This document shows positions 53,201 through 64,000 of a stretch of 64,000 nucleotides of DNA, piece after piece; within the stretch, counting starts at the first letter, position 1; each line of letters starts with the position of its first letter. The notes below the pieces were generated by a model. It did no database searches, had not been told where the DNA came from, and saw only the letters and a program-made list of their open reading frames with translations. Source of the DNA: Trichuris trichiura (taxonomy: Eukaryota; Nematoda; Enoplea; Trichinellida; Trichuridae). The position numbers and the translations under genes are program-made. Where the stretch lies: assembly GCA_037903355.1 (NCBI GenBank), contig JBAJFE010000008.1, positions 372,001 to 436,000 of the forward strand, in the 5' to 3' direction.

Positions 53201-56200
53201 TTCTATTAACATCATATTAAACGGTTTCATCCAAGAATTGAAGTATCAAAGAGAAATGTTTACATACTCTACTAATTTATCGGTAAAACTGAAAATGAGC
53301 TTATTTTCTTTTCAGCAGGGATATTCCGGTTGAAAGAAAGCTAATAAAAGTTGCTTTCTGTAACGCCTACTTAACAAACAAAGTCCGCGCTTTTCGCTTG
53401 CTTTAAAGTTAAAATAAATGGCCCAACGATTGGCTGTTTAAAAGATCGAAAGCGTTTCGCTTTGCCATGGAGATGCCAAGGAGAGATTTTGCATAATTGA
53501 CGGGGTATTAGTTTTACAACTGGAAATAAAGTCAATGAAATAATTATCAGGCAACTTACTCGCTTGGCGAGAAGACGGTAACTGTGAATGTAACGCGGGA
53601 AGAGCCTTCCCTATTGTCCAATTTCATTTCGTAAATACCCGAATCTTGCTTGGTAGATTCCTTCACGGTAAGTGTTGCATATCTTTCGTCGGTAAATTCC
53701 CAACTTGTTCTACTATCCCTTCGAAGCGGCACGCTGTCCTTATACCATTGCATAGTGATGGGACGAGCCCCGGTAACTTCGCACGAGAAATGAATTGGTA
53801 GACCTTCGGCAACATTTGTTACTGCGGGAGCGGTCTCAACAGGCACAGGAGGGCCCTGATCAGTTGGTAAAGGCGCACGTATGGTAACAACTGCAGGTTT
53901 TTCCCATTCCTTCCTTTTAGCCGTAACTGCCACGTGATATTCAACATTCGCCTTTAGATGTTGAACACGGAAAACAGTTGATTCGGTGACGCCTGCTTTA
54001 GTCCATTCCCGCTTGCTTTGTTCGCGAAGGAATACTTTGTACAAAGCTGCATCAGTTTTGGGCCCTTTGTCAGTCCACACTAACGTAGCACTGGTCTCTT
54101 CAATTTTGGTCAATTGAAAAGCCGTTAATGTACTGTCGTGCGCGTCCAAGGCAATGTCCATTGCCAAGTAGTCTTCCTGAGAAAGTATCTCCTTTCCAAT
54201 GTTCACTACGCTAACACGCGGCTCGGTCGTAAGAGCCAACGTTTCGCTGCTGTAAAATTGTTCTCTCTTTTGCTCCTCTTCAAAGCCTGTTTCAAACAAA
54301 GTCTTATGCAAGCGCGAAGAAAGCAAAATCAAAGACCGGTTTGCTTGACGAACGTTCAACGAAACACTGGAAACGTTGAGTCAACAAAGCTACTCTTTCT
54401 TTTCGCTCTATTGCCCAAAGTCAAAGATGAGCACATGCTGTAACTCAAAAGTTTATACACTTTACAACAGCTGCCGAAAGTCCGCGCTAGCTGAGACATA
54501 AGTTCAATGTTCACCTGAGGGTTTAGTTTGAAAAAGGTTCTACGAAGTTATAGCCGCGCCGGCGTAAAAAAACAACAAAAATTGCTTTGCTCAAAATTAA
54601 GCGTTGCAGCGCATTGAGTGACGTTCGATACGTAAAAGAAAATGTTGGAAACGTACCCGAGATGGTTGCTCTTGTTTCGGCGCTTTGATCCTCACTTTCA
54701 ACGATGCAGGCATATTCGCCGGAATATTCCTCCGACGAAAAGTGCAAAATGCGCAGCGTTGCCAGTCGACCGTCGAATTGGGTGCGAACATTCTTGCTCG
54801 GCTTTATAAGGCGCCCATTTCTGAACCACTGTACCTTTTTCACTTTTTGACAGCTGAACTCGCATTCGAGCGCCACGGATCCGCCTTCGGTAACTACCAC
54901 GTCTTCGAGAGGTCGTAGGATTTCCATCGGATGCTCTTCGACTACTTCTTCCGCCTCAACTTCAACCCCGGGCAAGTAATCTAAGCATGCAAATTATTTC
55001 GTGCACTTATTTGGGCATCACCTAAAACCAGCCACTCACCTACGACCGTAACAATGCAGGTGGACACTTGCTCGCCCGCCGAATTCTTGCAAATGCACGT
55101 GTATTGACCTGCGTCTTCTTCTTCAACGCGGGATATTGATAGGGAGCAAAGTCCATCCTGTTGTACGATCGACATCAGTCTATTGTTCATCTCCAGTTCG
55201 TGCCCATCCTTCTGCCTAAAAAAGTGTACCGGCCTGAGTTTAAGAAAGTTCGCGCTTTTAGATAATTCAAGCAGCCATCCCAGCTTATTTGCATAATGTA
55301 AAATATAAAATGAGACTTTACTAGTAATAGTATTTCTAAGGAATTTTAGTAAAGCATGGGTAAGGTGCCAACAAATATGACTGCTCTTTGCAGGTTAACA
55401 GTGCTATTGCGCTTACCATAAAATATTCGGGAAAGGAAAGCCGGAAACGACGCAGCGAAGTTCAGTACTGCTTTTCTTCGCAACGGTTACGTCTGTAAGG
55501 TATTCTTCAAACCGCGGCGCTCTATCTGCCGTAGTTTCGTCTAAGAATGGAAGAAGTGCCACTCTGCTTACACTAATTGGGTGTAGGCAGCCTACCAAGC
55601 ACGGTTAGTACCGCTTCCGTGCGAGCTGTTCCATGGTCATTCTCCGCAATGCAAGCATACGTTCCTTTGTGTTCCGTCGTAACCTCGACTATGGTGAGAG
55701 TGCATATTCCAAGTTCATACTAAAAGCAATAGAAAAACGTGGTCTTTGTCGGGAAGATTCAAAAAATATCCGGTCACATTTAAAATCCCGAATTTTCAAA
55801 ATCCCGAATGCGATATCGAATCAAAACGGTCCCTCTCATTTTCGTTTTTCCTTTTATTTCTATTTTCTCTCCCGCTATCGGTATGATTTCCTATGTTACT
55901 TCTTCCATTTTGGAATGCAAGAAGTATTTCACCACTTTGGCTGGTGACACCCACCCGCTGACACGTTTAAAAAACAATATCTGTTGTCTGACTGTTATTT
56001 AAATTTTACGTACAGGTTTAGCTCGTAGAAAAGCAGATTCGGCAAAAGAAAAATTGAAAATAAACACTAGCTTGCTTCCCGAGCTTGTCTCTTGGCAGTG
56101 GAATCCCGAAATTTGGCAAAGGCCATTAAAAGCCATTAAAATTATAAACTGCTTTCTGAAATTGTATGGAACGTAAATCGTGAATAAGATTCTTCCGTAT

Positions 56201-59200
56201 TTAGGATTAAAAAACGTTTTCCGGATTTTAAATGTACTGGATTCGGGATTTTGAACGCCAGCCCAAACCGTCATCCAATCGGTTACCTTTCTGAATATAG
56301 TTGGCTCTTCGATCAACGTCTCGTCTTTAAGCCACGTTATTTGAGGCTCGGGATGACCAGTCACCACGCAGGTGAACGAATGACTTAACTTTGAATGAAC
56401 AGTCTCGTCTTTCAGAGGAACTTTGAACTCCGGAGCCATTGGCGTTCCGAATCTTTCCTTGAGCACTTGCTTTTCTGCAAACAACAACGACAATTCAAAA
56501 AGAAAGCATCGAGAATGTCGAAACCGCTCCACATTGAGGAAAAGATGAGAAATTCGAAGACTTATTAATTGAATTGAACGCAAGTTGACGACTTATGGTC
56601 AATAAATATAAAAGAGCACCTTTTATGGTAATGCAACAAGAGGTTTCTTGCTGACCAACAGCGTTAACAATAACGCATTTGTATTCTCCCGCGTCTTCAA
56701 GGTATACTGGCTCAATGGTGTAGTACGATCTGCTCTCCATTTCACCATACTCAACTGTATACTGTTCAGTTTCCTCCAGTTGGACGCCGCTCTTGTACCT
56801 ATAGAGAGACACGAGGTTGAGTAGGGGAATAGCCAAATATGGTTAAAATATACCATAGCATCCGCGGAGTAGGTACGCTTTCTACAACAACTTCGAGCCT
56901 AAGTGACGAGCCTTCAACTAAAGTGATGTCCTTTAGGCCTTCGATAATTCTGGGCGGGAAATAGCCTTCCGGTATTTTCATGGTCAGTTTGAACTTCGCT
57001 TCGCAGGAGCCAACGTCGTTAGTGGCTATGCACTGCCACACGCCGGTGTCCCGTTGACTCATTGACTGGATGAAGACTCGACTTTCCGATTCGGTCGTCA
57101 CTATTTTGTATTTCTTGTGCGACTCTTTCAAAAGCCTTCCATTCTTGTACCACTTCACAACGGGAGTCGGTTTGCCTTCCACTGAAGGGACAACAAATCT
57201 TATTTTAGAAACGAAGCGACTTTTTTCTTATTAATTTTACAACCGCCTCACCGCGTGAAGCACAATCAAGTTAACTCACATTACGGCTCATTAAGTACAT
57301 TAGATTAACAGAAATTCAACGCAAAACATATCACAGATAAAAGAACAACTTAACATTCACATAACTTAGTTGTACTCATACGTATCGCGGCAAACTGAAG
57401 TTACAAACTGTTAAGAGTTCAGAATTTTACAAAAAGTAAATCATACCGTGAACTACAAGGGATACGCTGTCACCAAGAAGCACTTCTTGATCTTGCGGTT
57501 GTACGGTAAACTTTGGGAGCATTAATTCCTCTTCGGCAGCCGCTTCTGCTGGAATTTCTTCGACTATTCTACTTACAGTATGCGGCATCCCTTCCCACGC
57601 GCAACTTTCAACGTTTTTCACCGGCCAACGAAGCAATGTAGACATAAGGACCTCCTCGCTTGTACTAGTCAATTGGCATTGACAATTCTCAACCGAAAAG
57701 TGACGACTGGAACGATCGGATATCTTAGCGGTGTGACTAAATCTGAAAAAGAAAAAAATATGAGAAAAAAATCACAAAGGCAATATCTAGACAGACCGAC
57801 AGTATTTTAAGGGCCCTGATTCAGTTTTGTAAAAGTAAACTGGATTACGGTAACGATCAGTACATGTACCTGGTTATCAATAGAGAACCTACCTACGGGA
57901 AGGACGAAAATAGTAGCTTTCCCTGCACCTATGGGACATAACAAATAAATGAATAATTTAAATAAAAGAAAAAACTGTCAAAAAAGCGAGCAGCGACGTA
58001 TAAGGCAAGCTCACTTGATCACGAAGGGTGTTGACGTTGCGTCAAACTGAAACGCTGTCGAAACTTCAGTCTCGCCGAAATGAACTGCCACTTCTTCCGG
58101 TTGAACGAGTTCTTTTTTCGAAATTTTTAAACTTCCTAAATCGCGCAATGAGCACTGTCAATGTTTTTGCATTTGGCGCTACCGAGAGTGAGCTCTTCTT
58201 TAACAATTTCTTGAATGCCGACGCTCATCGGAGAAGCATCTCCCGTTTGGCTTTGTTTCACCAAAAAGATATCTTCCCCAATGGTATTTTCTTGCATAGT
58301 TTTCAAGCGTGCGGCAATCTGGATCTGCTCGGATGCTTTCTATAAGTTTCGATTTAAAAAGGAGACTGTGACGATGCGTAGAAATTTCGTACCAAAACTT
58401 TGGACGTCACTTCTTCAGCCACAACTCGTGACAGAGTGATTTCAAGGGCGACGGACTTCTCTTGAGCGATTCGGTATTCCATGGAAATTAATTCGGACGG
58501 CGCGCTCGGTGCGGATGTTGTCAACTCATTTTGAGCGACAACGCGGAATAGATGATGTATCCCTTCGAGTCCTACTATTACGGTAGCTTGCTGCTCTTCC
58601 GTCGAGCAAACGTTCACCCAATGGTCGCTACCAGCTTCAGCCTTTTGCAAATGATAAATCATGAAGGTAGAAGCGGCTTCCTGCTTGGGTGCATCCCAGA
58701 TCAACGTTACGGCACCTTCGCTTTGCTCAGCGACGACTGGTCTTCCGGGAGGCGCCAAAACATCCGCTACGGTAAGCGTAAACTTGACAACATCCGTTGC
58801 GTAGACGTTTTTGGCTTGAATTGTATACAATCCCGAATCGCTTGTTTCGGCATCGTAAATAATGAGCCGTTCAATCGTATCTGTCGATTCCAGAACGGTT
58901 CTCCCGCTGGCTCGAATGCTTTCGCCTTCTTTGGTCCATTGGATCGTTGGTTTGGGACTACCCAAAACGCGAAATTCTATTTCCACCGTCTCGCCGGCGG
59001 GAATGACATTTTCCGCGGAAAACTGCTTGTCAACTTCAATTCTTGCTGGCACTGAACGAAGAGCGGCTAGTAAACAATTCGAGCGGGAAAAAAGGTAGTC
59101 GTTACCTTCTACGGTCAGCTGGCAAGACTGAACCGCCGAACCGTAGACATTTTCAGCTTTCACAATTATAAGACCGTCGTCTTCTTGCGTAATGCTACTA

Positions 59201-62200
59201 AGAAGTAAGGTACAAGTGTTTTCTTCCGTAATAATTTTTCTCTTGTCTCCTTCAAACACTTCCCGACCATTGGAGTACCACCTGACCGTGGGCAGAGGTT
59301 CTCCCGCAACGGATACTTTCAACGAAACGCTTTCGCCTTCCAACACGGTGACATCGTCTAGCGTGGAGAGAAATACGGGAGCTGAGCCGGCTGAAAATAT
59401 GCAAATTTATGCATACAGCATGTAGATTTATAAAATGTGCTTTCAAAAAGGTAATGAGCCCTTGGAGATACCTACTTTCGTCAACGGGACAAGATATTTG
59501 GTCGGACGTTTCGCTGACGTCTCCTATGCCGGCTTCATTTTCGGCGGAGACGCGGAAGCTGTACGTATTGCCGGGAATAAGTCTTTCCACGGTGAATTCC
59601 GTATACGGGTTGGCGCCTTTGGAAACAACAAACCAGTTCTTTTTTACGCTGCTTTCGTCCCGTCTTTCCACAATGTAATTGGTTACAGGCGCACCTCCGT
59701 CGGTGTCCGGCGGGCTCCAATTCAACACAACGTAGTCGGAGCCAACATCCTTCAGCGTCGGTTTTCCAGGCGCTGAAGGCTTTCCTGTACAATAAAGGCG
59801 TAATTAATAATAACGCTTCCGGCGCCAACAAATAACTACCGCGGTACCTCTCATCCTTCGTATCAAAATGGGTTCCGCGGTTTGCGTACCCTCGCTGACA
59901 CCTATTTCATTGACCGCGTATACCCGGAACAAATAACGCGAGTTCATCTTTAGGTTGCTAACCGTATATTCCAGTACAAATTCTAAAAGAGCGAATATGC
60001 CACCTTATGTCACTTGGAATTGACCTGCTACCCACCAGGCAACTGCTCAACGTCTTCCCAACTCTTCTGAGCCATATGTCGCTGCGATATTATGTATCCG
60101 GTTATTGGGGAGCCACCGTCGTCTTCAGGTGGCTGCCATTGCAAGGTTGCGGATGTCCCCTGGACGGAAAGCACTTGAAGCGGAGGTTGGCACGGAGACG
60201 GAGGAGTCAACAATGTCGGCAGGCGCTCAATCACTACGGGATGAGCGGTTTCAAGCGATTGAGAAATTCCACATCTATTGAATGCCATCACACGCACGTG
60301 ATACTCAGAGCCGGAGTTCAAGTCACTTATAAAGCAGCTAGTCTCCGTTGGTCCCACCTGAAAACGGTTGCGGATGAAGGAGAATTAACCGTTGACAGCA
60401 TTTCTACCGTAGCGGCTTCAAGCCAGGTGGTGCGATGACCTTCTCGGATCATGACCGTGTAGCCGGTAATGTCCTGCGTTTCAGCGTGCTCCGGCGGTTG
60501 CCATTCGACCGTAATGGCATTCATGGTTTTCACCAATACTTTCAAAGGACCCTGAGGAGCGCTAGGAACACCGCTAGTTGGAGCGGTCACCTGAACGGTC
60601 ATTTCAGCTTCAAAGTCTTCCCCATAGCCTTCGGTAGTTATTGTTTTGACTTTGAATTCGTAAGACTCGCCAACTTGCAAACTTTCGTACGTATAGCTAT
60701 TCTCCGTAATGGGCAGCGTGGCAACAACTTGCCACTCTTCCTCAGTCTTCGCCTTTCGTAAAAGCACCTCATAGCCTATGCAAATTTCTTGACCGGATAT
60801 CACTTTGCTTTCCCAACTAACAGTCACGTGATCGCCCGTAATGTCAGTGACAAACAATGGTTGAGGGATATGCTCTTTAAGGTCAGTTGTTTGTTGAAAA
60901 GCTGTCGCTTCTTCTACAGCTTTGCTTTCCTGCAATTGTTGCCGCGGCTTCTCCATTGAGAACTGTAATTCCACGTCCTCAGTTGACGTTTCAAAGGAAT
61001 CCATCGCCTTTGCAGGCACTGAAAGTGAATGGAGAATATCCGCTGCCCCTTCGTCAACCTTTATGTAGGGGAATTCCGTTGCAGACTTTACTGAAGCGCT
61101 AACAGTGCTTGATAGGAGTTTGCTTTCGGCCAGAGTCAAGGTACTGTCACCAATGGAAGCGCGTTTCAGGAAGCGACGATCAGTTGACGATTCCATGAAC
61201 GAATCTTTGAAATGCTTCATTTTCCAATGTTTGAACTTCACGTCCGATTCCCTAACGCAAAAAGTCACCTCTTCGCTTGCTTCCATTGAGAAACGTTTTT
61301 CCGTTGAACAAACGGCAAATGCATCAGCCGTTTCGGAAACAACCAACTTTTCGGAGATGTCAGCGAGTGCACTGCTTGGCAATGAAACTTGCATGGCGCT
61401 TGCTAGCTCGGCTCCTTCCATTTTCAACTTCCCGCTAGCTTGCTCTTGCAACGATAGCGCAATATCCATCTTTTCAAACGCTTCAGGGGCGCATTCAATC
61501 TCTTTACGATGGGATACGTCGTAGTCGGATAACGTCCGTCTTAGGGATGTGAGCGATTGTTCCGATAAGACAATATTCAAACCCGCAAAAGAAACTGCAG
61601 CTTTCATTTCCGCAATGGAGGAAGCACCTTCGACTAATGGAGCTGCCGACATAGACGTTGAAGCTTCGGCAGGCAGCTCCACCTGGCAGGACTGTATTGC
61701 TTCCAACAGAGGCGCAATGGCAATACCAGTTTTGACCGTTCGTTCGGCCGCTTCCTCAGCCTGAGCAATGTTTGTAACACTTTGCGACAGGTGGACAGAT
61801 TCTATGAGACTTTCAAGACTTAAGGTCGATTCTACGTCGCCGACAACGAGTTCCGTGGCTTTTCGATCGCTAACAACGGAAACGTCAGCAACGATAGCCT
61901 GGCAAACCATTGAAGGAGAAGGCATGTCGCAAAACACTTCCATCTCACATACTGTAAGTTCCGGCTGAGCTTGGAAAGAGGCAGCCGTCGCGTAAAGTTG
62001 CTTTTCGGGCAAATGTTTGCTAGCATATTCAGCCGATAAGGCGGAAGCCAAAACGTGATCAACATCGGTGACAAGTTGAGCGGTATATTCAGTTAGGCTT
62101 TCGGCTATGGCTACCGGAAATTGTTCTTCAAAATACTTAACCTGAGCATCTTTAAGCAAGTCAAGTTCGAGACTTGTGTCTTCAACGGCAGTTTGAGGTT

Positions 62201-63628
62201 GTACGATGCGAGCAAGTTCAGGGAAAGAAGGCAAGGATACATCGGCTGCCTTTTTCGGCATTTGCTCAAACAAAGACTGCACTTCGATGTTTTCTGTACT
62301 TACGCTGAGCGTCTGCTGTTTCATAGAAAGCGGGGTAATATCTTCGGATGCAATGTAATCAACCTCTTTGATCCAAGGCATTTGAGCATTAAAAATGGAA
62401 AAGCTCTCAGTTGCCTCTGCCTCACTCCAGCATGGAATTTCGATAAGCTTCTCTGTGGCGCAGAGAATCGCGTCAACACCCTCTCGGAAAGGAGAGGACG
62501 AAAAATGTTCACCGATCGTCAACTCTTCCGAAGAATACTGTGATTCTAAGGTTGTCGATTCTTGCTCAACATCAAGCCAAGTTTTCATCTCAGCAGTTGC
62601 CTCAACAGCAAACTCTTCGCGCTCAAATGCGACCACTTCGCTGGCAGTTGCCGTACAAGGCAATGGAACAACGAACCAGCAATCCCCAACGGCGCTGGGT
62701 CCCTTGAATGAGGCAGCTATTGTGCACTTTTCGGCTTTGGGTGCAGCTTTTGGCTTAAGTTTAAGGGACACCTTTTTTCTAAGACTTTCCATTATTTGAA
62801 AACCGGCTGATAGAATAGGAATTTCGTCAAACTTGGATTTGCTCAACGTGGCAAACTCATCACGCACGTAAAGGTCAGCGTAGACGCGGTCCACCACCGG
62901 TACGATTTTGTCAGCGGATAAAGTTGGTCGTTCAAGCATAGCCTCAGCTGTTACGTCAGCTGAAACGGCAGCTAAATTGAGCTTATATTTGTGTAATATA
63001 CGCCGTATATATTTGCAAGCTGCCGTATAATGAATGAAAGATAAAAGTAGAAATAAACATACCAGTGGCGACAGCCGTCTGCAACTCTTTTGTGACCACT
63101 CCGAAACTTGTGTCGGCTAGTAAGTGGTCCGCAGACAATGCTCCACAGCTTGATGAAGGGATCACGGCCTCTACCGTTGCTTCCTCTTCCTTTTCTTCGG
63201 CTGCAAGATATTCAATAGCCTATAAAAGAAACAAATAAAAATCAAACTTCTATTCCGCGAATATATTAGCCCCATGCGTCTCTGTAATGCTGCAAGCAAA
63301 CTGTGACCTGAATGAATCATGTAAGATAGAATTCGTTTATCTCTAAAAAGATTGAATCTCTATATAGTTCCAGCAATGACGCAACTTGTGAAGAAAGAAA
63401 GACTAACTAACCCGCCAAGGAAGGCTACTTAGCTCTTGAAGTAATCTAATAAGCACTAATTTGCATAACAATTTTGTAGACAGAGAAAATAAGGAAGAAA
63501 TGTCCCGGCAACACATACTACCTCTGAAACTGCGGCAAAAGCTTTTTCGGCAAACTTCGCAGACGCGAATTGCTCAGCTTCAACGGCGACCAGTTGACCA
63601 GCAATATCCAGTACAGTAAGTGGTGCCT
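47285..63628 (-). CDS. Giant titin/sallimus-like muscle protein, C-terminal 3,627 residues
   Basis: A sarcomeric scaffold built of Ig (I-set) and FnIII domains. Thirty-three exons run from 63628-63522 to 47298-47285 (TGA), and every phase agrees. Residues ~1-787 are non-repeat, rich in A, E, S, V and L, mostly in one 2.58-kb exon (62971-60390). Four FnIII domains follow (60.87-59.48 kb), then Ig-Ig-FnIII (59.39-58.48 kb), a linker, five Ig (57.5-54.66 kb), FnIII-Ig (54.2-53.56 kb), then Ig domains to the C-terminus, ending AVKDLPQ. Hallmarks are WYKDG/WFKNG in strand C and DSGLYTCEAEN/DAGEYKC in strand F. About 18 Ig and 6 FnIII domains are visible. No kinase, SH3, DH or PH domain is present. 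Upstream exons lie outside the window. PEVK-then-FnIII order recalls insect sallimus; a kinase-less isoform of another titin-like protein is possible. Confidence 0.92.
48087..48823 (-). other. 737-base intron of the titin-like gene
   Basis: Lies between the double-Ig exon and the next Ig exon. It contains no recognisable exon or repeat. Confidence 0.6.
52350..53559 (-). other. 1,210-base intron of the titin-like gene
   Basis: The longest intron of the modelled part. It contains a TA microsatellite at 53,013-53,032 and otherwise AT-rich sequence. No exon-like frames are seen. Confidence 0.7.
53013..53032. repeat. (TA)n microsatellite
   Basis: About ten TA units within the long intron of the titin-like gene, flanked by A-rich and T-rich sequence. 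Confidence 0.9.
55720..56286 (-). other. 567-base intron splitting one Ig domain
   Basis: Interrupts an Ig domain between ITWLKDETLI... and YELGICTLTI.... The word AATCCCGAA recurs in both orientations inside it (about 55,784, 55,801 and 56,103), hinting at a small degenerate repeat. No exon is seen. Confidence 0.6.
60358..60389 (-). other. 32-base intron in the titin-like gene
   Basis: The coding strand reads ACG|GTTAATTCT, then CAACCGTTTTCAG|GTG. Removing it joins EMLST to VGPTETSCF in the middle of an FnIII domain. Reading through gives a stop within about 25 codons. Its length is not a multiple of three, so retention would not be silent. Confidence 0.85.
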
Positions 63629-64000
63629 CTGCAAGTGATAAATATGCAAATTACTTTAGTCCATGCTTACAGTTTTATGGCAAACAGGATGGAGGTAAGC
63701 GCTGCTTTTAACAAACGTGCAAACTATCAATGTTAATGGTGCAATTATGGCTGAAAGGAAATAAAAAATGAGCCACAAGTTTCCAAAAACTATTCCCGCC
63801 TTTCGCATCTCTACAATTCATCCTATCAATGCATGCGTAAGCAATTGAAACTAAACCAACACAGTTAATACGCAGATCTTACTAGCATTGAAGCAGAATG
63901 ATATGCAAATAAAAAGTACGCCTACGTCGCAAAATAAAATATTACCGTCAGCAGTATTATACACATTAACAGAAACATAACATAACATACTAAATACGTC
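63629..64000 (-). other. Upstream intron sequence of the titin-like gene
   Basis: The first modelled exon begins at an acceptor (ATCACTTGCAG) at 63,631-63,629 in mid-codon, so the gene continues beyond the window. Two ATGCAAAT octamers occur here (63,644 and 63,903). No further exon is recognisable. Confidence 0.6.

Overview
The window is eukaryotic nuclear DNA, most probably from a nematode or a close relative. The introns are very short (mostly 32-65 bases) and usually end in TTTTCAG or TTTTTAG. The three genes I can model are animal genes, and there is no operon or ribosome-binding-site architecture. The species cannot be named from the sequence.

Layout. Positions 1-9.4 kb are almost entirely a satellite of about 20 diverged copies of a ~461-base unit, bounded on both sides by a second, shorter ~62-base repeat. 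Positions 9.4-31.6 kb are gene-poor and repeat-rich. They hold minisatellites (133, 52, 41 and 19 bases), a 200-base GT microsatellite, and at least nine palindromic foldback elements. Most of the foldbacks share one inner core motif, CTGANGA + hairpin + (G)AAAGCTC, which resembles a hammerhead ribozyme core. Two A-type foldbacks have convincing direct repeats at their ends and a third has a shorter one; for one of them an uninserted paralogous site lies 1.1 kb away.

Positions 31.6-64 kb are genic. A septin (plus strand, 31,638-34,382) has 11 visible exons. A complete Src-family tyrosine kinase (minus strand, 44,582-40,260) has 8 coding exons and encodes 547 residues. The C-terminal 3.6 thousand residues of a giant titin/sallimus-like muscle protein (minus strand, 63,628-47,285) lie in 33 exons whose phases all agree; it has about 18 immunoglobulin and 6 fibronectin-III domains, no kinase domain, and an N-terminus beyond the right edge of the window. 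Between the septin and the kinase are two decayed or unrecognised coding-like stretches.

How the genes relate. No operon or shared pathway is evident. Septin filaments, Src signalling at adhesions and a sarcomeric scaffold are all cortical or cytoskeletal, but their adjacency is probably coincidental. The genes share intron features worth attention: two GC-AG introns, one 32-base intron, and an ATTTGCAT octamer repeatedly placed just upstream of 3' splice sites.
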